The notes beneath the pieces were generated by a model. That model searched no databases. It saw only the letters and a program-made list of their open reading frames with translations, and was not told the origin of the DNA. Below are positions 5,482-9,400 of a stretch of DNA of 9,400 bases, piece after piece. Source of the stretch: an uncultured Flavonifractor sp. (GTDB taxonomy: Bacteria > Bacillota > Clostridia > Oscillospirales > Oscillospiraceae); the NCBI GenBank assembly GCA_910585415.1, contig CAJUDT010000087.1:1-9400 (forward strand), given 5' to 3'. Every line of letters begins with the position of its first letter. Position 1 is the stretch's first letter. The translations under genes and the position numbers were made by a program.

Positions 5482-5509
5482 GTTTCTTTTTCTACCAAGA
5501 AAAAGAAAC
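5482..5509. repeat. Perfect 12-bp-arm palindrome abutting the nusG stop codon
   Basis: GTTTCTTTTTCT (5482-5493) and AGAAAAAGAAAC (5498-5509) pair perfectly around ACCA, ending exactly at the nusG TGA. On the - strand the next bases are CAAAAAGAAC, with no T-run. It may be a dispersed palindrome, a weak terminator or an mRNA processing site between nusG and rplK. Confidence 0.6.
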
Positions 5510-6034
5510 TCAGTCGTTGAGCGGCTCCACCTGGTCCAGCTCCAGCTCCACGGGAGTCTCCCGGCCGAACATGGAGACCACCACCCGGACCTTGCTGTGG
5601 TCCAGGTCGATTTCCTCCACGGTGCCCAGGAAGGACTCCAGCGCGCCATCGGTGATTTTGACACTGTCTCCCACCTGATAGTTGACCACTACCTCGCGCT
5701 TTTCCACGCCCAGGGAGGCAATCTCTTCGTCCGTCAGGGGAATCGCCTTGTTGCCCGAGCCCACAAAGCCGGTAACCCCCCGGACGTTGCGGACCAGGTG
5801 CCACGTTTCGTCGGTCATGACCATTTTCACCAGCACATAGCTGGGAAAGACCTTCCGTTCCACGGTCTTGGGACCGTTGTCGGTGATTTCGGTGACGGTC
5901 TCCAGGGGGATGTTGACCTCGTGAATCAAATCCCGCAGGCCGCGGTTCTCCACGGCCTTCTCAATGCTGGCGGCTACGGTGTTCTCATAGCCAGAATAGG
6001 TATGGGCCACATACCACTTCGCGTTGTCAGCCAT
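5510..6034 (-). CDS. nusG: Transcription termination/antitermination factor NusG
   Basis: The 174-residue product has the family's usual length. NusG binds RNA polymerase through its N-terminal NGN domain and affects elongation, pausing and termination, while its KOW domain contacts Rho or the ribosome. The NGN domain starts K-W-Y-V-A-H-T-Y-S-G-Y-E and contains F-P-S-Y-V-L-V-K-M and the V-R-G-V-T-G-F-V-G loop (to about residue 110). The KOW domain follows (about 118-170) with V-G-D-S-V-K-I-T-D-G and F-G-R-E-T-P-V-E-L. The start ATG 6034 lies 11 nt after the secE stop, with a modest TAGGG site overlapping that stop, which suggests coupling to secE. The gap to rplK is long and structured. Confidence 0.98.
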   Translation of the reverse strand: MADNAKWYVAHTYSGYENTVAASIEKAVENRGLRDLIHEVNIPLETVTEITDNGPKTVERKVFPSYVLVKMVMTDETWHLVRNVRGVTGFVGSGNKAIPLTDEEIASLGVEKREVVVNYQVGDSVKITDGALESFLGTVEEIDLDHSKVRVVVSMFGRETPVELELDQVEPLND

Positions 6035-6045
6035 CGCGCCCTACC

Positions 6046-6387
6046 CTACGACTTACCGAACAGGGCCAGCAGCGCGCTGATGACCGAGCTCGCGAGCCAG
6101 TCAAACAGCCAGATGCACAGACCCACAACAATACAGCACACAATGACGATCACCGTATTATTCATAGTCTGCTTGCCGGTGGGCCACACGACTTTCTTCA
6201 GCTCGCTCTTCATCTCCTTGAACCACTTGCCGGCGCGGGCAAAGAAGCCGGGCTTCGCGTCCTTCTTCTTGGCTTCCTTCTTCTTCTCCGCCTTGGCGGG
6301 CTTGTCCGTGGCGGCTTCGCTGGCGGCGGCCTGCTCGCGCTTCTCGTTTTCAGACATTCCGTTTAACCCTTCTTTCTTCTCAGCCAT
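6046..6387 (-). CDS. secE: Preprotein translocase subunit SecE
   Basis: The 113-residue product is the single-spanning SecE of Gram-positive bacteria with a long charged N-terminal extension rich in Lys, Glu and Ala (about residues 1-48). The conserved core W-F-K-E-M-K-S-E-L-K-K-V-V-W-P-T, followed by one membrane segment (about 78-108), identifies it. SecE clamps the SecY channel in the cytoplasmic membrane. ATG 6387 has TAAGGATG overlapping the rpmG stop codon, 10 nt away, which favours coupling. An internal ATG at 6357 (MSENEK) with GAAGGG 9 nt upstream is an alternative start giving 103 residues; homologues vary in this region. The gene order rpmG-secE-nusG is the standard one. Confidence 0.95.
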   Translation of the reverse strand: MAEKKEGLNGMSENEKREQAAASEAATDKPAKAEKKKEAKKKDAKPGFFARAGKWFKEMKSELKKVVWPTGKQTMNNTVIVIVCCIVVGLCIWLFDWLASSVISALLALFGKS

Positions 6388-6397
6388 CGCGGCATCC

Positions 6398-6562
6398 TTA
6401 CTTCGTCTCGTTGTGGACCGTGTGCTTCCGGCAGAAGGGGCAGTACTTGTTCAACTCCAGACGGTCGGGGGTATTCTTCTTGTTCTTATTGGTGACGTAA
6501 TTGCGCTGCTTGCACTCTGCGCAGCGCAGTGTGATTTTCACCCGAGAACCTGCCTTTGCCAT
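6398..6562 (-). CDS. rpmG: Ribosomal protein L33 (bL33), zinc-binding type
   Basis: The 54-residue product reads M-A-K-A-G-S-R-V-K-I-T-L-R-C-A-E-C at the start and has the N-Y-V-T-N-K-N-K-K-N-T-P-D-R-L-E-L-N-K-Y-C-P-F-C-R-K-H-T core of L33. Two CxxC pairs (Cys14, 17 and 41, 44) make it the zinc-containing form. L33 sits near the E site of the 50S subunit. The ribosome binding site AAAGGAGGTG (6580-6571) is 8 nt from ATG 6562. It is the first gene of the rpmG-secE-nusG-rplK-rplA operon, preceded by a long attenuator-like leader. Confidence 0.97.
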   Translation of the reverse strand: MAKAGSRVKITLRCAECKQRNYVTNKNKKNTPDRLELNKYCPFCRKHTVHNETK

Positions 6563-6600
6563 GTGTTCGGCACCTCCTTTAATGATCGGCCGCAGGCGGC

Positions 6601-6701
6601 AAAAAAGCCGGACGCAGCCTGGTGGCCGGGTCCGGCAAGGCTATCCCCTGCGCCCACAAAAGTGGCGGGGGGAGTTTCCTGCGTTTCGGTGCGGACCCGG
6701 C
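6601..6701 (-). promoter_or_regulatory. Leader terminator/antiterminator of the rpmG-secE-nusG operon
   Basis: In the - strand leader GCCGGAC (6636-6630) pairs with GTCCGGC (6613-6607), with further pairing through GCC/GGC inside, and six T follow (6606-6601): a full intrinsic terminator 38 nt before the rpmG start. Upstream GCCGGGTCCG (6701-6692) is perfectly complementary over 10 bases to CGGACCCGGC (6634-6625). That pairing would use most of the terminator 5' arm, so the two folds exclude each other. Between them a CCAC/GTGG hairpin with loop TTTT is also possible. This is the architecture of a transcription attenuator. The effector is unknown, and no T-box or known riboswitch motif was seen. 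Confidence 0.7.
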
Positions 6702-6800
6702 AAGTTTGCCTCCCTATGTCTCAGCATTTGAGGGAAGGGTTTGCACGTCATCACACCGAAAAAATGCGCACAAAAAAAGCCCTTCTTCATAGGTACACGT

Positions 6801-6829
6801 AGTTTATCACACCGCCTGCCCCAAGTCAA
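6801..6829 (-). promoter_or_regulatory. Promoter of the rpmG-secE-nusG-rplK-rplA operon
   Basis: On the - strand TTGACT (6829-6824), a 17-nt spacer and TAAACT (6806-6801) with a TGA extended -10 form a strong sigma-A promoter. Transcription would start near the A at 6794, leaving a leader of about 230 nt before rpmG. Confidence 0.85.
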
Positions 6830-6923
6830 GGACTTTTGCCGGATTTTTTCTCTTCTTCTGCACAAAAGAGACGGGATGCGGGATGCACACCCTTAGTATA
6901 CCCGCTTTTTCCAGAAATACACA

Positions 6924-6953
6924 GCGCCGCGCACCAAATTCGATGCGCGGCGC
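6924..6953 (-). terminator. Terminator-like hairpin after ireB
   Basis: GCGCCGCGCA (6924-6933) and TGCGCGGCGC (6944-6953) are perfect 10-bp arms with a 10-nt loop, 21 nt past the ireB stop. On the - strand the sequence then reads TGTGTATTTCTGG, only a loose U tract, so termination efficiency is uncertain. Confidence 0.65.
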
Positions 6954-6974
6954 GGCCGAAATCAATGGGGGTGC

Positions 6975-7223
6975 TCAGTCCCGCAGGTACTGCTTCACCA
7001 GCTCCTGGAGCAGCTCATCCCGGTCCAGGCGGCGAATGAGGGAGCGGGCGTTGTTGTAGTTGGTGATATAGGTGGGGTCCTCGGAGAGGATGTAGCCCAC
7101 AATCTGGTTAATGGGGTTGTACCCCTTCTCCTGCAAGGAGCGGTAGACCGAAGAGAGGATCTCCTTGATCTCCGGGTCCTTTTCATATTGAATGCTGAAT
7201 TTACGTGTATAATCCATCTCCAT
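6975..7223 (-). CDS. ireB: IreB family regulatory phosphoprotein (UPF0297)
   Basis: The 82-residue product carries the family signature L-Q-E-K-G-Y-N-P-I-N-Q-I-V-G-Y-I-L-S-E-D-P-T-Y-I followed by A-R-S-L-I-R-R-L-D-R-D-E-L-L-Q-E-L-V-K-Y-L. In Enterococcus faecalis IreB is phosphorylated on N-terminal threonines by the PASTA kinase IreK and lowers cephalosporin resistance; here Thr6 in M-E-M-D-Y-T-R-K-F is the candidate site. ATG 7223 is chosen because AGAGAGGTG (7240-7232) lies 8 nt upstream; an in-frame GTG at 7232 overlaps that site. In most Firmicutes ireB precedes ruvX, but here it stands alone between its own promoter and a hairpin. Confidence 0.95.
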   Translation of the reverse strand: MEMDYTRKFSIQYEKDPEIKEILSSVYRSLQEKGYNPINQIVGYILSEDPTYITNYNNARSLIRRLDRDELLQELVKQYLRD

Positions 7224-7255
7224 GTCCGGCACACCTCTCTTTCATTCTGGCTCTT

Positions 7256-7284
7256 ATTGTAGCGGAAATTTTCGCGGCTGTAAA
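7256..7284 (-). promoter_or_regulatory. Promoter of ireB
   Basis: On the - strand TTTACA (7284-7279), a 17-nt spacer and TACAAT (7261-7256) form a good sigma-A promoter. Transcription would begin near 7249, about 26 nt before the ireB ATG. Confidence 0.88.
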
Positions 7285-7472
7285 GGGCAAACGCAAAAAT
7301 TTATGAAGAATTAAGAAGCGTCCCTTCCGGGAAAAGCGTTCCAGAGCCCCGCCGCCGGAGGTGCGGCCCGCAATACCCTGCGTATAGCGCCGGGGCCTCC
7401 TGGGGCCAACCGGCGGAAAAAGTTCGATTCCCTTCCGGCGTTCGGAAATCGGGAAAATCCTTTGGTGTTAAT
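7285..7472. other. Gene-free region with hairpins
   Basis: No convincing gene is seen. A short AT-rich stretch (7293-7317) is followed by GC-rich sequence with GCCGG (7389-7393)/CCGGC (7410-7414) enclosing GGCC/GGCC, and by a longer bulged hairpin TTCCC-TTCCG (7428-7437)/CGGAA (7443-7447), GGGAA (7451-7455). It leads directly into the DnaA-box-like cluster. Reading frames on the - strand here lack ribosome binding sites and recognisable protein features. Confidence 0.4.
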
Positions 7473-7673
7473 TTCTCCACAAAAGAGCGCAAACCAGCGG
7501 AAAATATCCACTTTTGAGAGTATCCCGTTCCGCGAATCCCCGCCATTTGATTTACATAACACCACCCTGTAACGGGGTTTACGGAGCGTTATCCACATCT
7601 TCCACATAGTTTTCCACAGGGCGCAGCCCGGTTTCCCCAGGAGGTTTTCCACTTTTCCACGTTGTTTTCCACC
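7473..7673 (+). repeat. Cluster of eight DnaA-box-like 9-mers
   Basis: All on the + strand: TTCTCCACA (7473), ATATCCACT (7504), TTATCCACA (7589, exact consensus DnaA box), TCTTCCACA (7598), TTTTCCACA (7610), TTTTCCACT (7645), TTTTCCACG (7653) and TTTTCCACC (7665). Six of them lie within 85 bases, with starts 8-12 bases apart inside two groups of three. The surrounding 600 bases are gene-free. This could be a replication origin element, a DnaA-titrating or reactivating site, or a repeat for another binding protein. dnaA and dnaN are not in the window. Confidence 0.6.
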
Positions 7674-7816
7674 GCCCTTTGGGAAACCTGTGTCGAATCC
7701 CACCGGCGCTCCAGGTAGACATAACGCCAATTTCGCACAAAAAACGCGCATTTCTTCCGAAAAGCTCCTGAGGCATTTCTCCGCCCCGGCCCGGACTTGG
7801 GGCGGAGGCAAAAACC

Positions 7817-7845
7817 AGCGGCATGGAGGGGCTCTCCATGCCGCT
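7817..7845 (-). terminator. Terminator of the sugar ABC permease operon
   Basis: AGCGGCATGGAG (7817-7828) and CTCCATGCCGCT (7834-7845) are perfect 12-bp arms around GGGCT. On the - strand the stem is followed by GGTTTTTGC. It lies 21 nt past the permease stop codon. Confidence 0.9.
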
Positions 7846-7866
7846 GTGGGTTGAACAGGGGAACGC

Positions 7867-8713
7867 TTATCCCTTTACACCGCCGGAAGCCAGGCCGCTG
7901 ACCAGGTTCTTCTCGATGCACATAAAGAGTATGACCACCGGGATGATGGCGAAAATTGAAGCGGCAAAGAGGTACTGCCACTCAATCATGTTGTAGCCGT
8001 TGAAGGTATTGATACCCACCGTCAGAGGCTTGAGGGTATCGGTGGAAATCAGGCACAGGGCCACAGTGTACTCGTTCCAGGCGTTGATGAAAATGAAAAT
8101 CAGGGTGGTGACGATGCCGGGGGCCGCCACCGGCAGGAGGATTTTCGTCATGGACTGAATACGGTTGCAGCCGTCGATGGTGGCCGCCTGCTCCATCTCC
8201 GCCGAGATGCCCATAAAGGTACCCCGCAGGAGCCATATGGTAAAGGCCTGATTGAAGGCAGCGTTGATAAAGACCAGTCCCCAAATGCTGTCCGTCAGGG
8301 TCAGGGTCTGCATGACCCGGTAAATACCAATCAGCAGCACCACCGGCGCGAACATCTGGGAGACAATGACGAAGCCCAGAAAGGCGGTCTGCCCCTTGAA
8401 CTCCATCCGGGCCAGGGCATAGGCGGCGGGAATGCCGCAAATCATGGCAATCAGGGTGGAGCCCCCCGCAATGAGGACGGAGTTGAGCATGTACTGTGCC
8501 ATGGGGGCCCCGGCTCCAGATGTCGATGAAGTTGGACCAGAGGGCCGTAATGGGCAGAATGGTGCCGTTGGCGGAGAAGATTTCGCCCCGGCCCTTCAGG
8601 GCGGTGCAGAGCATGGCGAAATAGGGATAGAGGGTGATGATGCACACGTCCAGTACCACGAAGTACAGCAGGACCCGCAAAATCGTCTTTTTTACCGAGA
8701 CTTCCTTCTTCAT
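7867..8713 (-). pseudogene. Carbohydrate ABC transporter permease, MalG type, frameshifted
   Basis: The start ATG 8713 follows AAAGGAG by about 11 nt and gives M-K-K-E-V-S-V-K-K-T-I-L-R-V-L-L-Y-F-V-V, the first membrane helix. After 70 codons the frame is lost at a run of five G (8503-8507 on the + strand). The rest of the protein continues in the next frame from 8502 to TAA 7869-7867 (211 residues). Removing one G joins the parts as ...I-W-S-R-G-P-M-A-Q-Y-M-L-N-S-V, for about 281 residues, the usual MalG size. The EAA loop that docks on the ATPase is intact: E-Q-A-A-T-I-D-G-C...I-L-L-P-V-A-A-P-G-I. Six helices are expected. It overlaps the control region of the MalF-type gene end (2-nt gap). 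It is either a recent pseudogene, a slippage-decoded gene or an assembly error. Confidence 0.8.
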
Positions 8714-8715
8714 CC

Positions 8716-9400
8716 TCAGTCATCTCCTTTCCGCAGGGTGTAGACCATGTACCCGCTGGCGCAGACCAGCAGAATCAGGAAGCCAATGACCGAGACGGCG
8801 GCGGCCTCCCCCTGCCGCCCGTTGTAGAAGGCCAGCTTGTAGAGGTAGGTCACCAGGGTGTCCGTGCGGTTGGCCGGGTCGCCCTTGGTCATGGTCCAGA
8901 CAATGGGGAAGGAGTTGAACACGTAGATGATGTTCAGCACCGTGGACACCGTCAGGGAGGACTTTACCAGGGGCAGGGTGATGTTGAAGAGCTTTTGCCA
9001 GTAGTTGGCCCCGTCCACGGTGGCCGCCTCATAGTAGGACCCGTCGATGCTCTGGAGGCCGGACAGCACGCAGAAGGTGACAAAGGGTACCGTAACGAAG
9101 ATGCCGCAGGCGATCTCCCAGGCGAAGTAGGCCTCTGGCGTGGGGGTCCAGTTCACCGGCTGGCTGATGATATGTAAGCGCATCAGCAGGGTGTTCAGGG
9201 TGCCGTAGTCCTTGTTGATGATAAAGTTCCAGGCGCTGGCCTGAATGACCAGGGTGGTGGCCCAGGGGAAGACCACGATCGCACGGGCGACCTTGCGCCC
9301 CTTGAACTCATTGTTCAGGATCAGGGCCAGGATGAAGCCCAGCACGGTGGAGATCACCACCACGGCGATGGTCCAGACGATGGTGTTTTTCAGCACCAGG
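8716..9400 (-). CDS. Carbohydrate ABC transporter permease, MalF/UgpA type (partial)
   Basis: The gene enters from the right edge; its true start lies outside the window, because the frame is open to the last base and the first visible residues (L-V-L-K-N-T-I-V-W-T) match the inside of the family, not its N-terminus. About 228 C-terminal residues are present. The EAA loop Y-Y-E-A-A-T-V-D-G-A...F-N-I-T-L-P-L-V-K-S-S-L, followed by further hydrophobic helices, identifies the binding-protein-dependent transport permease family. It pairs with the MalG-type permease directly downstream (TGA at 8718-8716, next ATG at 8713) to form the membrane channel of a CUT1-like sugar importer. The substrate-binding protein would be expected upstream, outside the window. 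The substrate cannot be told. Confidence 0.92.
   Translation of the reverse strand, partial: LVLKNTIVWTIAVVVISTVLGFILALILNNEFKGRKVARAIVVFPWATTLVIQASAWNFIINKDYGTLNTLLMRLHIISQPVNWTPTPEAYFAWEIACGIFVTVPFVTFCVLSGLQSIDGSYYEAATVDGANYWQKLFNITLPLVKSSLTVSTVLNIIYVFNSFPIVWTMTKGDPANRTDTLVTYLYKLAFYNGRQGEAAAVSVIGFLILLVCASGYMVYTLRKGDD

Noticed and set aside
6563..6794. T-box or known metabolite riboswitch in the rpmG leader
   Set aside because: No T-box GGUGGNACCGCG-like sequence, specifier stem or familiar riboswitch core was found; only the competing pairings are supported.
5597..6802. 401-codon + strand open frame over nusG, secE and rpmG
   Set aside because: It is antisense to three certain genes and their leader; no start signal or recognisable domain.
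7311..7981. Several overlapping - strand frames of 80-170 codons between ireB and the permease genes
   Set aside because: They overlap one another in different frames, cross the terminator or the DnaA-box-like cluster, and lack ribosome binding sites; their repeated V-E-N-like pieces come from the repeated 9-mers.
1..9400. CRISPR array, rRNA gene or complete insertion sequence
   Set aside because: No regularly spaced repeats of suitable length, no rRNA-like sequence and no transposase frame were seen on either strand.

Overview
The window looks like chromosomal DNA from a GC-rich, Gram-positive gut anaerobe of the Clostridia (Oscillospirales-type). This is inferred from GC-rich codon use, strong AGGAGG-type ribosome binding sites, a rpmG-secE-nusG-rplK-rplA cluster, an IreB homologue and MalF/MalG-type sugar transporters. 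No genus can be named from the sequence alone.

Left part (1-1785): a perfect palindrome and a strikingly T-poor leader precede yifB (ComM-type AAA+ ATPase, + strand), which ends at a bidirectional terminator.

Middle part (about 1786-3899): an AT-richer islet between yifB and a tRNA-Val gene. It holds a 67-residue unknown protein (- strand), a divergent + strand promoter with a TA-dinucleotide tract and a nested palindrome, a small gene cut by an in-frame amber codon, a zinc-ribbon membrane protein translationally coupled to a DUF2752-like membrane protein, and the N-terminal stump of a tyrosine integrase. The stump starts beside the 3' end of tRNA-Val(GAC). This is best read as the remains of a tRNA-integrated mobile element.

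Right-centre (3900-6829, all - strand): tRNA-Val with a consensus promoter, then (in transcription order from the right) the operon rpmG-secE-nusG-rplK-rplA. It has a TTGACT/TAAACT promoter and a leader of about 230 nt with mutually exclusive terminator and antiterminator pairings. A second hairpin-rich leader of about 200 nt precedes rplK. The rplJ-rplL genes that usually follow rplA are absent here.

Right part (6924-9400, all - strand): ireB with its own promoter and terminator; a 600-base gene-free region with a cluster of eight same-strand DnaA-box-like 9-mers (7473-7673); then a terminator and two sugar-ABC-transporter permease genes. The downstream (MalG-type) permease carries a one-base frameshift in a run of five G, and the upstream (MalF-type) one runs off the window.

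The items most worth a second look are the leader attenuator of the secE-nusG operon, the DnaA-box-like cluster, the TA-tract promoter in the islet, and the truncated integrase with its unfamiliar cargo. I found no CRISPR array and no complete new defence or metabolic system.
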